Shown here: positions 54,576 through 63,381 of the stretch, piece by piece
Numbering within the stretch: the stretch's first letter is position 1
How the letters are laid out: each line of letters opens with the position of its first letter
NCBI GenBank assembly: GCA_040392005.1
Contig: JBEBWT010000001.1
Location: forward strand, 62,001 to 126,000
Direction of reading: 5' to 3'
DNA: 64,000 bases
Origin: DASRQK01 sp040392005
Lineage (GTDB): Bacteria > Bacteroidota > Bacteroidia > Sphingobacteriales > Sphingobacteriaceae
Made by a program: the position numbers and the translations under genes
Notes under the pieces: generated by a model
Database searches by the model: none
Told to the model about the DNA's origin: nothing
What the model saw: the letters and a program-made list of their open reading frames with translations, nothing else

Positions 54576-55877
54576 ATGGCAAATATCCTGGCAATTGTAG
54601 GAAGACCGAATGTGGGCAAGTCCACTTTATACAATAGATTGACTGAAAGCAGAAAGGCGATTGTCGATGATTTTAGCGGAGTGACCCGGGACCGGCATTA
54701 TGGTCAGGGTGAATGGATCGGCAAGCAATTCACGGTGATCGATACCGGTGGTTATGTGCACGGTTCGGATGATGTGTTTGAGGCAGCGATCCGGGAGCAG
54801 GTGCTGATCGCAATCGAAGAGGCGACAGTAATCTTGTTTATGGTGGATGTAATGACTGGCATCACGGATCTGGACGATGAAATTGCCAATTTGTTGCGCA
54901 GGAGTAAAAAGCCGGTATTCGTGGTGGTGAACAAGGTGGATCATGCCCTGTTACAGCAGGAAGCATCTGTTTTTTACAGCTTTGGACTGGGGGAAATCTT
55001 CCCGGTTTCCTCTGCCTCCGGATCTGGTACCGGGGAATTGCTGGATGAGGTAGTCAAACATTTTGAAGAGCTGCCCGAGGAAACGGATGAACTGCCCAAA
55101 TATGCGGTTGTGGGTCGTCCCAATGTGGGTAAATCTTCCTTTATCAATGCCCTGATCGGGAAGGAGCGGAATATTGTCACTCCGATCGCGGGTACCACCC
55201 GGGATTCCATCCGGATCCATTACAATATGTACGGCCATGATTTTATGCTGATCGATACGGCAGGTTTGCGGAAAAAGGCCAAAGTCAAGGAAAATATTGA
55301 ATTTTATTCGGTGATGCGGACTATCAAAGCACTGGAAGATGCGGATGTGGTCATCCTGATGCTGGATGCCATGGAAGGTCTGGAGGCGCAGGATATCAAT
55401 ATATTCCACCTGGCCGAAAAAAATAAAAAGGGCGTCGTCATCCTGGTCAATAAATGGGATCTGATTGAGAAAAACCACAAAACCACCAAAGTTTTTGAGG
55501 AGATGATCCATGAAAAAATTGCTCCTTTCACCGATGTGCCGATCATCTTCACCTCGGTCACCGAGAAGCAGCGGATTTTCAAAGCCCTGGAAGCGGCTAA
55601 AGCGGTTTACGACAATAAGATGAAGACCATCCCGACCTCCAAACTGAATGAGGTACTGCTGCCCATTATTGAGAATTATCCCCCACCGGCCACCAAAGGC
55701 AAGTATATCAAGATCAAATATGTGACCCAGTTGAAAGGCCGGTCACCCATGTTTGCATTTTTCTGTAACCTGCCTCAGTATATCAAGGAGCCTTACAAAC
55801 GCTTCATCGAAAACAAGATCAGGGAGCATTTTGATTTCCAGGGAGTCCCTATCCAGATCTGGTTCCGCCAGAAATAA
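54576..55877 (+). CDS. der: Ribosome-assembly GTPase Der (EngA)
   Basis: 433 aa. Two consecutive G domains, the hallmark of Der: G1a GRPNVGKSTLYN (residues 9-20), DTGGYV, NKVD; G1b GRPNVGKSSFIN (about 183), DTAGLRKKAKV, NKWDL; then the KH-like C-terminal domain ending VPIQIWFRQK. Needed for 50S subunit maturation. Length is typical. Confidence 0.97.
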   Translation: MANILAIVGRPNVGKSTLYNRLTESRKAIVDDFSGVTRDRHYGQGEWIGKQFTVIDTGGYVHGSDDVFEAAIREQVLIAIEEATVILFMVDVMTGITDLDDEIANLLRRSKKPVFVVVNKVDHALLQQEASVFYSFGLGEIFPVSSASGSGTGELLDEVVKHFEELPEETDELPKYAVVGRPNVGKSSFINALIGKERNIVTPIAGTTRDSIRIHYNMYGHDFMLIDTAGLRKKAKVKENIEFYSVMRTIKALEDADVVILMLDAMEGLEAQDINIFHLAEKNKKGVVILVNKWDLIEKNHKTTKVFEEMIHEKIAPFTDVPIIFTSVTEKQRIFKALEAAKAVYDNKMKTIPTSKLNEVLLPIIENYPPPATKGKYIKIKYVTQLKGRSPMFAFFCNLPQYIKEPYKRFIENKIREHFDFQGVPIQIWFRQK

Positions 55878-55885
55878 AGTAAAAT

Positions 55886-55946
55886 CCGGGGTGTGTTTTC
55901 CGGGCCTTTCACATCGAAGTTGTGTAGTCTGGAAAAGACACCCCGG
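55886..55946. terminator. Long-loop hairpin between der and the glutamate-synthase-family gene
   Basis: Arms 55886-55901 (CCGGGGTGTGTTTTCC) and 55931-55946 (GGAAAAGACACCCCGG) form a 16-bp stem with one mismatch and a 29-nt loop, ending at the stop codon of the convergent gene. Probably a bidirectional terminator, although the loop is unusually long and there is no T-run. Confidence 0.55.
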
Positions 55947-57500
55947 CTAATTCATAATCCGGGGGCTGAATTCCGTATGACTGTCAATCAGGCGGCCTTC
56001 CTTGCCATAATACAGTTCCTGGAAGCTGACCGTATGGCTGGCATCCACCTTTTTAAAGAATTTATCTGCCGAAACGTCACTGAGCGTAGAAAAACCGCAG
56101 GCTTCCATGATTTCAATAGTCGCGCGGATGGTATTGTGGTGGAACTGTGCTACCCTGACCTGCTTGTCATTGACATCCAATCCTTTGTACAATTTGGGAT
56201 TTTGCGTGGCCACACCCACCGGGCAAATGTCTTCATTACACTTCAATGCCTGGATACAACCCAGGGCGAACATCATTCCCCGCGCGCTGTAACAGGCATC
56301 TGCGCCCAGGGCGATGACCTTCAATAAATCAAAACCTGTCACGATTTTGCCCGAAACAATGATTTTAATCTGTTTTTTAATGCCAAAAGAGATCAGGGTC
56401 TTGGTCACAAAAGTCAATGCATCATACAGCGGCATTCCGATACTGTCGGTGAATTCCAGCGGAGCTGCACCTGTACCGCCCTCAGCACCGTCAATGGATA
56501 TAAAGTCCGGAATGATCTGGGTGGTGGTGATGGCATGGCAGATATCGATAAATTCCTGCCTGTCACCAATACACAATTTGAACCCCACCGGCTTATAACC
56601 GGACAGGATGCGTAGTTTACCAATGAAAGCCATCATCTCCACTGGTGTGGAAAAAGCACTGTGCCCCGGAGGCGACATGACATCCGTATGGGGTATAACG
56701 TGGCGGATGGCGGCAATCTCCGGCGTGTTCTTGGCTGCTGGCAGAATACCTCCGTGTCCCGGTTTTGCTCCCTGGGACAGTTTCAGCTCGATCATTTTTA
56801 CCTGGGGGCGGCTGGCATTTTTAGTGAATAATTCTTCTGAAAAATTGCCTTCTTCATTGCGGCAGCCAAAATAGCCGGTACCGATCTGCCAGATCAGATC
56901 CCCGCCCTGCAAGTGGAATTCACTGATGGACCCCTCACCGGTATTGTGGGCAAATTTGCCCAGAGCGGCACCCTTGTTCAATGCAGTAATCGCTGTTTTG
57001 CTCAGTGCACCATAACTCATTGCACTGATATTGAATACACTGAGGTCATAGGGCTGACGGCATTGTGCGTTTCCAATCATCGTTCTCAGATCCTTTTCCT
57101 TGATTTTCACCGGAAATACTGTGTGGGCTACCCATTCATTACCCGGTTGATTCGGATCGGATTGCATGCCGAAAGCGACGGTTTCCCGCTCATTCTTGGC
57201 CCGCTGGTAAACAAGGGAACGCTGACGGCGGTTGAAAGGCTTGCCATCAGTGTCCGATTCCCAGAAATACTGGCGCAGTTCCGGACGGATGGATTCAAAA
57301 AAATAGCGGAACAAGCCCAGCAATGGGAAATTGCGCAGGATCGCATGCTTTTTCTGGATACTGTGCGCAATCGCAAACCACAGCATGGGCAATGTGATCA
57401 CCAGCCACCATAAATAGTAGGGGCTAAAAGTAAATGCTAAAATTGCAACCAATAAATTGATTGCAATGGCGGAGATAATAATAATCTTTCGTGTGGACAT
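55947..57500 (-). CDS. FMN-binding glutamate-synthase family protein
   Basis: 517 aa. Two N-terminal membrane helices (about 5-45), then a GltB central/FMN-type barrel: FNISAMSYGALSKTAITALNKGA, GDLIWQIGTGYFGCR, LSQGAKPGHGGILPA, PPGHSAFSTPVEM, SIDGAEGGTGAAPLEF, and the iron-sulfur-like region LGCIQALKCNEDICPVGVATQ. There is no glutaminase domain and no small subunit nearby, so it is the stand-alone glutamate-synthase-like family of unproved reaction. Own promoter upstream; convergent with der. Confidence 0.9.
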   Translation of the reverse strand: MSTRKIIIISAIAINLLVAILAFTFSPYYLWWLVITLPMLWFAIAHSIQKKHAILRNFPLLGLFRYFFESIRPELRQYFWESDTDGKPFNRRQRSLVYQRAKNERETVAFGMQSDPNQPGNEWVAHTVFPVKIKEKDLRTMIGNAQCRQPYDLSVFNISAMSYGALSKTAITALNKGAALGKFAHNTGEGSISEFHLQGGDLIWQIGTGYFGCRNEEGNFSEELFTKNASRPQVKMIELKLSQGAKPGHGGILPAAKNTPEIAAIRHVIPHTDVMSPPGHSAFSTPVEMMAFIGKLRILSGYKPVGFKLCIGDRQEFIDICHAITTTQIIPDFISIDGAEGGTGAAPLEFTDSIGMPLYDALTFVTKTLISFGIKKQIKIIVSGKIVTGFDLLKVIALGADACYSARGMMFALGCIQALKCNEDICPVGVATQNPKLYKGLDVNDKQVRVAQFHHNTIRATIEIMEACGFSTLSDVSADKFFKKVDASHTVSFQELYYGKEGRLIDSHTEFSPRIMN

Positions 57501-57606
57501 AGCTGACCAAAAAATAATTTTTCCTATTCCAATATCAAATAGCAGGCCACAATTTTTGCTTTCACGTATATAAAAACGGCCTTTTTTATTATTGACTTAA
57601 AGCCGA

Positions 57607-57638
57607 CAAACATAGGTAAAGGTCTGATGATAAACAAA
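57607..57638 (-). promoter_or_regulatory. Promoter of the glutamate-synthase-family gene
   Basis: Minus strand: TTTG at 57638-57635, 20-bp spacer, TATGTTTG at 57614-57607; one of the best matches in the window. Leader about 100 nt. Confidence 0.75.
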
Positions 57639-57647
57639 TGCTTTTTG

Positions 57648-58553
57648 TTACTTTCTCGGGTGGAATTGGATGATAGCCGAACGCAGGTAATCCCGGTCTA
57701 TATGGGTGTAAATTTCGGTGGTCGTAATGCTCTCATGGCCCAGCATATCCTGCACCGCCCGCAGATCGGCACCCCCCTCCACCAGGTGGCTGGCAAAGGA
57801 ATGTCGGAAGGTATGCGGACTGATGTTTTTGCGGATCCCTGCTTTCTCCGCCAGCCCCTTGATCATCAGAAATACCATCACCCTGGACAGGGAAGTCCCC
57901 CGTTTGCTGATAAATGCCATATCCTCATATCCGGGATTGATTTTTTGGGAGGGCCTGACTTCTTCGAGGTACATACGGAGATATTTGATGGCCTGATGGC
58001 CGATGGGTACCAGACGCTCTTTATTTCCTTTTCCTTCCACCTTGATAAAACCTTCCTGGAGATTCAGATTGGACAGTTTGAGGTTAATTAATTCGCTGAC
58101 GCGCAATCCACAGCCATACAGCACTTCCAGCATGGCCTTGTTGCGCATCCCTTCTCTGCCGGAAAGATCCAGCGCGGCAATCAGCCGGTCGATTTCCTGA
58201 ATGTTCAGGGTGTCAGGTAGTTTACGTTCCAATCGGGGAGACTGGATCAGCTCCATCGGATTTTCCTCCAGTCCATATTCGATTTTCAGAAATGAAAAAA
58301 AAGATTTCAGGCCCGAAAGAATCCGGGCCTGGGTATGGGCAGTGACCCCCAGTTCATTGATCCAGATAAGAAAATCCTGAATGTCCCGCACGGACAACCG
58401 ATCCAGGTGCAACTGATGGATCTCAGAATACTGCCGCAGCTTGTCCGCATCCTGGAGATACGCCTCTATTGAATTACCGGCCAGGCCCCGCTCAAATCGC
58501 AGATACTGCTTGTATTGAACGATACTTTGCTGCCAGTCCATCTGTGGATTCAA
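57648..58553 (-). CDS. xerD: Tyrosine recombinase XerD
   Basis: 301 aa. N-terminal SAM-like core-binding domain (YLRFERGLAGNSIEAYLQDADKL) and catalytic domain with Arg in YGCGLRVSELINL, Lys in VEGKGNKERLVP, HTFRHSFASHLVEGGADLRAVQDMLGH and the nucleophilic Tyr in ITTTEIYTHI. Size and single-copy context fit chromosome dimer resolution at dif rather than a phage integrase; no mobile genes are near. Transcribed from the gap with gap. Confidence 0.93.
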   Translation of the reverse strand: MNPQMDWQQSIVQYKQYLRFERGLAGNSIEAYLQDADKLRQYSEIHQLHLDRLSVRDIQDFLIWINELGVTAHTQARILSGLKSFFSFLKIEYGLEENPMELIQSPRLERKLPDTLNIQEIDRLIAALDLSGREGMRNKAMLEVLYGCGLRVSELINLKLSNLNLQEGFIKVEGKGNKERLVPIGHQAIKYLRMYLEEVRPSQKINPGYEDMAFISKRGTSLSRVMVFLMIKGLAEKAGIRKNISPHTFRHSFASHLVEGGADLRAVQDMLGHESITTTEIYTHIDRDYLRSAIIQFHPRK

Positions 58554-58585
58554 TTAATTGTGGGTCCGGTCATCTGCCCCTGATT

Positions 58586-60034
58586 TCAGTAATAAGTGAT
58601 CCGGACAACATCCGAAATCTTCTTGGCCAGGCGGATCACCTGCTGGGTATAACCGTATTCATTATCATACCATACATACAGCACCACCGATTTTCCGTCA
58701 TGGGAAACAATGGTCGCCGGCCCGTCCACAATACTGGGATGGCTATTGCCCACCAGATCCGAGCTGACCAGCTCATTGGACACCGAAAATTCGATCTGCT
58801 CAGTCAAAACCCCATATAGTGCGGCTGTCCTGAGCTCTTCGTTGATGCTTTCCTTGCTGACGGCCTTGTCAAGAGTGAGATTCAGAATGGCCAGCGACAC
58901 ATTGGGGGTCGGTACCCGCACCGCATTCCCCGTCAGTTTTCCGGCCAGGTGCGGCAATACTTTCGCCACGGCTTTATCGGCACCCGTCTCCGTAATTACC
59001 AGATTGAGGGATGCCGCCCGGCCCCTGCGGTATTTTTTATGGTAATTGTCCAGCAGATTCTGATCATTGGTATAGGAATGCACGGTTTCAATATGCCCTT
59101 TCTGAATACCGAACAGATCATCCACTACTTTCAGGACAGGTACAATCGCATTGGTCGTACAGGAAGCATTAGAATAAATCGTTTCAGCACTGTGATGATA
59201 AGGCCCGTCATTGATGCCGGTCACAATATTCGGAATATCCCCTTTGGCCGGGGCCGTCAGCAGCACCTTGCTGATCCCTTTGGCTTTCAGGTGCCTGCCC
59301 AAACCTTCCCGATCCCGGTAAACCCCGGTATTATCAATCAGCAATGCATTATCAATGCCATATTGCGTATAATCAATATCCTCCGGACTGTTTGCTGCCA
59401 GTAGTTTGACGGTCTGACCATTGATAATCAATGCCTGATTCTCAAAATCCTCGGTAATCGTACCCAAAAACGCTCCGTGTACCGAATCATTCCGCAACAA
59501 CTCGGCCCTTTTAGTCAATTCCTCATCGCTATAACTCCGGGTCACAATGGCCCGCAACCGCAATTGTTCTCCCTTGCCGGTCTGCTCGATCAACAGCCGG
59601 GTCGCAATCCGCCCGATCCGCCCGAAACCAAACAGCACCACATCTTTTGGGGTCAGTGTCCGCCGGTCCCTGCCCAGGTGATCTTTTAATTTGTCTGTCA
59701 CAAATGCGGTGGCCGAAACATGCTTCGACTGTTCGCCGAGCCATTCGGCTGTCAGGCGGCCCAGATCAATGCGGGAAGGAGCCAGCTCCAGGGCCTGGAT
59801 TTCATTGGCCAGCATGACCGTCTCCCTGACCGTGATCGGCAATTTGCTCACCTGCTCCGCATACTGATGATGCGCCAGCACCTCACTGCTGCTGATATTG
59901 AACAATGGCTTGCGGAACAGCATCAGCTCGATCGAATCATTGAGCAAAAGTTTTCCGGCAATATTGATCAGTTCGGTCGCCAGTTTTTCTTGTTCGATCC
60001 AATTTGAGAATTCGGAAAGGTAGTTTTTAGACAT
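58586..60034 (-). CDS. gap: Glyceraldehyde-3-phosphate dehydrogenase, long form
   Basis: 482 aa, about 145 longer than the usual 335. Residues 1-130 are a helical extension; the NAD-binding fold begins at 131 (VVLFGFGRIGRIATRLL), catalytic SNASCTTNAI with Cys292, and HSYTNDQNLLD and WYDNEYGYTQQV near the end. Long-form GAPDH is known from Bacteroidota and some Gammaproteobacteria, so this is not a fusion error. Glycolytic/gluconeogenic step between GAP and 1,3-bisphosphoglycerate; cofactor preference not readable. Confidence 0.94.
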   Translation of the reverse strand: MSKNYLSEFSNWIEQEKLATELINIAGKLLLNDSIELMLFRKPLFNISSSEVLAHHQYAEQVSKLPITVRETVMLANEIQALELAPSRIDLGRLTAEWLGEQSKHVSATAFVTDKLKDHLGRDRRTLTPKDVVLFGFGRIGRIATRLLIEQTGKGEQLRLRAIVTRSYSDEELTKRAELLRNDSVHGAFLGTITEDFENQALIINGQTVKLLAANSPEDIDYTQYGIDNALLIDNTGVYRDREGLGRHLKAKGISKVLLTAPAKGDIPNIVTGINDGPYHHSAETIYSNASCTTNAIVPVLKVVDDLFGIQKGHIETVHSYTNDQNLLDNYHKKYRRGRAASLNLVITETGADKAVAKVLPHLAGKLTGNAVRVPTPNVSLAILNLTLDKAVSKESINEELRTAALYGVLTEQIEFSVSNELVSSDLVGNSHPSIVDGPATIVSHDGKSVVLYVWYDNEYGYTQQVIRLAKKISDVVRITYY

Positions 60035-60093
60035 TATACAGGGATTTATAAAATGTTATAATAGGTGTTAATAAATAGTGATCCAATTCCCCG

Positions 60094-60111
60094 CAAAGAT
60101 ACGCAAAGATA
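60094..60111 (-). promoter_or_regulatory. Tandem -7 elements upstream of gap
   Basis: Minus strand TATCTTTG occurs twice (60111-60104 and 60101-60094), 10 bp apart, followed by a leader of about 55 nt. Confidence 0.6.
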
Positions 60112-60153
60112 ATATAATTATCGGCCATCCCTTCGTTATCCTGCCTTCTTTCA

Positions 60154-60187
60154 CAAAAAAAGCCTCAACGTTGTTGAAGCTTTTTTG
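60154..60187. terminator. Terminator between gap and tRNA-Arg
   Basis: GCCTCAAC (60162-60169) pairs with GTTGAAGC (60173-60180) with one mismatch; A-run before and T-run after, so it can act on both strands. It lies just 3' of tRNA-Arg. Confidence 0.75.
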
Positions 60188-60259
60188 TGTTCCCGAAGGG
60201 ACTCGAACCCCTATCTTCAGAACCGGAATCTGAAATTCTATCCATTGAACTACGGGAAC
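60188..60259 (-). tRNA. tRNA-Arg(CCG)
   Basis: 72-nt tRNA on the minus strand. Acceptor GTTCCCG pairs with CGGGAAC, discriminator A; anticodon stem TCAGA/TCTGA with loop TTCCGGT gives anticodon CCG (Arg, CGG codon); T arm GGGGTTCGAGTCCC. CCA not encoded. Confidence 0.95.
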
Positions 60260-60282
60260 TTTACTGTAATTCTGAAAGGCTG

Positions 60283-60314
60283 CAAATATAGTAAATTAAG
60301 GACTGATATGGCAA
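60283..60314 (-). promoter_or_regulatory. tRNA-Arg promoter
   Basis: Minus strand: TTG at 60314-60312, 21-bp spacer, TATATTTG at 60290-60283, 23 nt before the mature 5' end. Confidence 0.75.
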
Positions 60315-60416
60315 GCATTCCGCTAAAAATTATTCGCACAAATCACAATTGGCACCCCATTGTAAAAAAATGATAGTAAATATTCGGAATTATTAGGAAA
60401 TATTGAATGAGTCTGC

Positions 60417-60424
60417 TAAATTTG
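60417..60424 (+). promoter_or_regulatory. -7 element of candidate small RNA
   Basis: TAAATTTG on the plus strand; the best TTG upstream is only 11 bp away, so the -33 part is weak. Confidence 0.4.
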
Positions 60425-60428
60425 TGTA

Positions 60429-60507
60429 TTAGGTTTAGGTTGATTGTCTCAATCCTTGAGACACTACAAGCCCGGAAAATCGCCCGATTTTACCGGGCTT
60501 GTTTTTT
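60429..60507 (+). ncRNA. Candidate small RNA between tRNA-Arg and ychF
   Basis: The 288-bp region 60260-60547 has no ORF, yet its plus strand shows a -7 box (60417-60424), a 7-bp stem-loop GTCTCAA-TCC-TTGAGAC (60446-60462), and a strong hairpin (60468-60500) followed by G and six T. The T-run is on the plus strand only, pointing away from what the minus-strand neighbours would need. Predicted transcript about 80 nt. I do not recognise the family. Confidence 0.45.
60468..60507 (+). terminator. Strong intrinsic terminator, plus strand
   Basis: AAGCCCGG (60468-60475) pairs with CCGGGCTT (60493-60500), extended inside by AAAATCG/CGATTTT with one bulged A, then GTTTTTT. Confidence 0.8.
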
Positions 60508-60547
60508 ACTTAAACCTTGTTTTTCCCATTAAACTAAACTTTTTCCG

Positions 60548-61648
60548 CTACACATTGAACCTGAAATGCATGATATCCCCATCCTGCACAATATAGCTTT
60601 TGCCTTCCACCCCCAATTTTCCAGCTTCCTTGACCGCAGCTTCGGAACCGTAATGGATGAAGTCCTCATATTTGATCACTTCTGCACGGATAAAACCTTT
60701 CTCAAAATCGGTGTGGATGACGCCGGCTGCCTGAGGGGCGGTGAAACCATTCTCGATGGTCCAGGCCCTCACTTCCTGCACCCCGGCCGTAAAGTAGGTG
60801 GCAAGATTGAGCAGTTTGTAAGCCGCTTTGATCAATTTATTGACTCCCGATTCGTTCAGGCCCAGATCCTCCAGAAATAGTTGCCTTTCTTCATAACTTT
60901 CCAATTGCGCAATTTCAGATTCAATCTGAGCGGAAATAATCAGGACTTCTGCATTTTCATCCTTCACTGCCTCCCTGACCCGATCTACATAGGCATTGCC
61001 GGTATTGACCGAAGCTTCGTCCACATTACAGACGTATAAAACCGGCTTGGCGGTCAGCAGATTCAAATCACTGATAAACTCAAAATCTTCGGGTGCGATG
61101 GCTGCCGTGCGGGCTGATTTGCCGGATTCCAGATGCGATTTGACCACTGAAAGGATGTCATAAGTCCTTTTAGCTTCCTTATCGCCACCGGTTTTGGCCA
61201 TTTTCTCCACCCTCTGCACTCTTTTTACTACCGTATCCAGATCTTTGAGCTGCAACTCTGTATCAATGATTTCCTTGTCCCGGACGGGATCGACCGAACC
61301 ATCCACATGGATCACATTCCCGTCATCGAAACAACGCAGAACATGGATGATAGCGTCTGTATTCCGGATGTTCCCCAGAAACTGATTGCCCAACCCTTCG
61401 CCCTTGCTGGCACCCTTCACAAGGCCCGCAATATCTACGATTTCGATGGTGTTTGGCAATATCCGCTGGGGTTTTACCAGTTCGGCCAGTTTGCTGAGCC
61501 GCTCATCCGGCACGGTGATCACCCCGATATTCGGTTCGATGGTACAAAAAGGAAAGTTTGCCGCCTGCGCCTTCGCATTTGATAAACAATTGAATAGCGT
61601 GGATTTCCCCACATTCGGTAAGCCAACAATGCCGCACTGTAATGCCAT
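60548..61648 (-). CDS. ychF: Ribosome-binding ATPase/GTPase YchF
   Basis: 366 aa. OBG-type G domain with GLPNVGKSTLFN near the N-terminus and the YchF-specific NVDEAS in place of NKxD, which switches preference to ATP; A-domain coiled coil; C-terminal TGS domain ending KSYIVQDGDIMHFRFNV. Binds ribosomes and is linked to oxidative-stress responses. Divergent from engB, with mirrored -7 boxes between them. Confidence 0.96.
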   Translation of the reverse strand: MALQCGIVGLPNVGKSTLFNCLSNAKAQAANFPFCTIEPNIGVITVPDERLSKLAELVKPQRILPNTIEIVDIAGLVKGASKGEGLGNQFLGNIRNTDAIIHVLRCFDDGNVIHVDGSVDPVRDKEIIDTELQLKDLDTVVKRVQRVEKMAKTGGDKEAKRTYDILSVVKSHLESGKSARTAAIAPEDFEFISDLNLLTAKPVLYVCNVDEASVNTGNAYVDRVREAVKDENAEVLIISAQIESEIAQLESYEERQLFLEDLGLNESGVNKLIKAAYKLLNLATYFTAGVQEVRAWTIENGFTAPQAAGVIHTDFEKGFIRAEVIKYEDFIHYGSEAAVKEAGKLGVEGKSYIVQDGDIMHFRFNV

Positions 61649-61674
61649 ATTAAATACTGTTAAGAAATTTTTTG

Positions 61675-61697
61675 CAAAGATATAAATTTTATCTTTG
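61675..61697. promoter_or_regulatory. Mirror-image -7 boxes of ychF and engB
   Basis: TATCTTTG on the minus strand (61682-61675, 26 nt before ychF) and TATCTTTG on the plus strand (61690-61697, 4 nt before the engB ATG), separated by 7 bp, forming a near-palindrome. Confidence 0.75.
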
Positions 61698-61701
61698 CAG
61701 G

Positions 61702-62313
61702 ATGATCATCAAGACAGCCGAATTTTTGTGCAGCAATACCCGTGTGGATCAGCTCCCGGAAGCCAACAAGCCTGAGTATGCCTTTATCGGGCGTTCCAAT
61801 GTCGGTAAGTCCTCTCTGATCAATGCCATGACCAACCGAAAAAATCTGGCCAAAACTTCCCAGACGCCCGGCAAAACCCAGTTGATCAATCATTTTCTGA
61901 TTAATGGGGAGTGGTATCTGGTGGACTTGCCGGGTTATGGATTCGCCAAGGCTTCCAAAACCGACCGTGCCAACTGGGAAAAGTTTATCCGCAGATACCT
62001 GAGGGATCGGGAAAATCTGCAATGTGTGTTTGTCCTGATCGACAGCCGGCTCGAACCCCAAAAGAACGATCTGGATTTCTGTATGTGGCTGGGCGGGGAG
62101 GGTATCCCCTTCGTTTTGGTTTTCACCAAAGCCGACAAGCAATCGACCGTCAAATCGGATAAGAATATGTCCCTTTTCCGTAAATCCCTGCTGCAATGGT
62201 TTGAGGAAATGCCACCGGTTTTCCTGACTTCTTCTGAGACCAGAAAGGGTTGTGAAGAAGTGATCGGTTTTATTGATGATGTGAATCAAACTTATACCGG
62301 CTCAGTATCGTAA
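61702..62313 (+). CDS. engB: Ribosome-biogenesis GTP-binding protein EngB (YsxC)
   Basis: 203 aa from ATG at 61702; longer in-frame starts upstream run through the -7 box. Single small G domain: G1 GRSNVGKSSLIN, G2 SQTPGKTQ, G3 DLPGYGFAKAS, G4 TKADK. Acts in assembly of the 50S subunit. The start codon is 4 nt after the -7 element, so the mRNA is probably leaderless. Followed by ubiA 23 bp downstream. Confidence 0.96.
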   Translation: MIIKTAEFLCSNTRVDQLPEANKPEYAFIGRSNVGKSSLINAMTNRKNLAKTSQTPGKTQLINHFLINGEWYLVDLPGYGFAKASKTDRANWEKFIRRYLRDRENLQCVFVLIDSRLEPQKNDLDFCMWLGGEGIPFVLVFTKADKQSTVKSDKNMSLFRKSLLQWFEEMPPVFLTSSETRKGCEEVIGFIDDVNQTYTGSVS

Positions 62314-62336
62314 GGATTTATCAATTTTATGAGTAA

Positions 62337-63191
62337 ATGAAAAAGTATTTTTCCCTGGTTCTGTTTGCACATAGTGTTTTTGCATTGCCCTTTGCGGTCA
62401 TTGGGTTTTTCCTGGCCATCCATACGACCGATCATGCCTTTGAATGGTACAAGTTGCTGCTGATGCTGCTCTGCATGGTCTTTGCGCGCAATGCGGCAAT
62501 GGCGTTCAACCGTTATCTGGACAGGGATGTAGATGCATTGAATCCCCGGACTGCGGGCCGGGATGTGCCGGCCGGAAGGGTCAGCCCCCGGCAGGCACTT
62601 TTTTTTACGATCTCCAATTGTGTGCTGTTTGTGCTGGCCACCTGGTTTATCAACCCCATCTGCTTTTATCTGTCACCCGTGGCCCTGCTGGTCGTGCTGG
62701 GTTATAGTTACACCAAGCGTTTCACACCCCTCTGCCATCTGATTCTGGGCCTGGGCCTCGGACTTGCACCCGTGGGCGCCTATCTGGCAGTCACCGGTGT
62801 TTTTCATCTGGTACCCATTTTTTTCGGTATGGCGGTCATCTGCTGGGTCAGCGGTTTTGACATTATATACGCTTTGCAGGATGAAGAATTTGACCGGCAG
62901 CATGGATTGAAATCCATTCCGGTGCTGTTTGGTACCCGTGGAGCCTTGCGGGTTTCTGAAATACTCCATGTGCTTTCGGCCCTGTTTGTCATACTGCCTT
63001 TACTGTATTTCGATTTCGGAATTTTTTACTGGATCGGGGTCCTGGTCTATATTGCTTTACTGATTTATCAGCACCGGATTGTCAGCCCCACTGACCTGAG
63101 CCGGGTGGACCGGGCTTTTATGACGACGAATGGAATTGCATCGGTCATATTTGCGGTGTTTTTCCTGCTCTCAATCTGGTTTCCTTTGTGA
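62337..63191 (+). CDS. UbiA-family prenyltransferase
   Basis: 284 aa with eight to nine membrane helices and both Asp-rich motifs: NRYLDRDVDALNPRTAGRD and YALQDEEFDRQHGLKSIP. It attaches a prenyl chain to an aromatic acceptor. In Bacteroidota such proteins are annotated as 4-hydroxybenzoate polyprenyltransferase or as MqnP of the futalosine menaquinone route; the sequence does not settle which. Same strand as engB, gap 23 bp. Confidence 0.9.
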   Translation: MKKYFSLVLFAHSVFALPFAVIGFFLAIHTTDHAFEWYKLLLMLLCMVFARNAAMAFNRYLDRDVDALNPRTAGRDVPAGRVSPRQALFFTISNCVLFVLATWFINPICFYLSPVALLVVLGYSYTKRFTPLCHLILGLGLGLAPVGAYLAVTGVFHLVPIFFGMAVICWVSGFDIIYALQDEEFDRQHGLKSIPVLFGTRGALRVSEILHVLSALFVILPLLYFDFGIFYWIGVLVYIALLIYQHRIVSPTDLSRVDRAFMTTNGIASVIFAVFFLLSIWFPL

Positions 63192-63381
63192 CCTTTTTGA
63201 AAATTTTCCAGAGGTGAGGCAGGGTTTTAGGTTTTCAGGGCCTTACGAGCAGGGTTGTGCGAGCGCAGTACAGCCCGGAAAACCAAAAACACAGCCCCTA
63301 AAAAAAGGAAAATCTCCACACAAGTTGTCATTCCCTGAATAAATCCCTTTCTTTGCAAAAATCAAAATCATTCAGGACCCT
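63192..63381 (+). other. Intergenic region ubiA-topA with long-range pairing
   Basis: No ORF. GGTTTTCAGGGC (63230-63241) pairs with GCCCGGAAAACC (63273-63284), one mismatch, enclosing a GC-rich loop; TTTTAGG and CCTAAAA flank it and could pair alternatively. A weak promoter (TTG 63325, TTTCTTTG 63348-63355) precedes topA. Confidence 0.4.

Noticed and set aside
57648..58553. Tyrosine recombinase as a sign of an integrated element
   Set aside because: Size and motifs fit XerD, and the neighbours are housekeeping genes with no attachment-site repeats.
58586..60034. GAPDH with an extra 130 residues as a gene fusion
   Set aside because: The long form is a known GAPDH type, and the extension has no separate recognisable domain.
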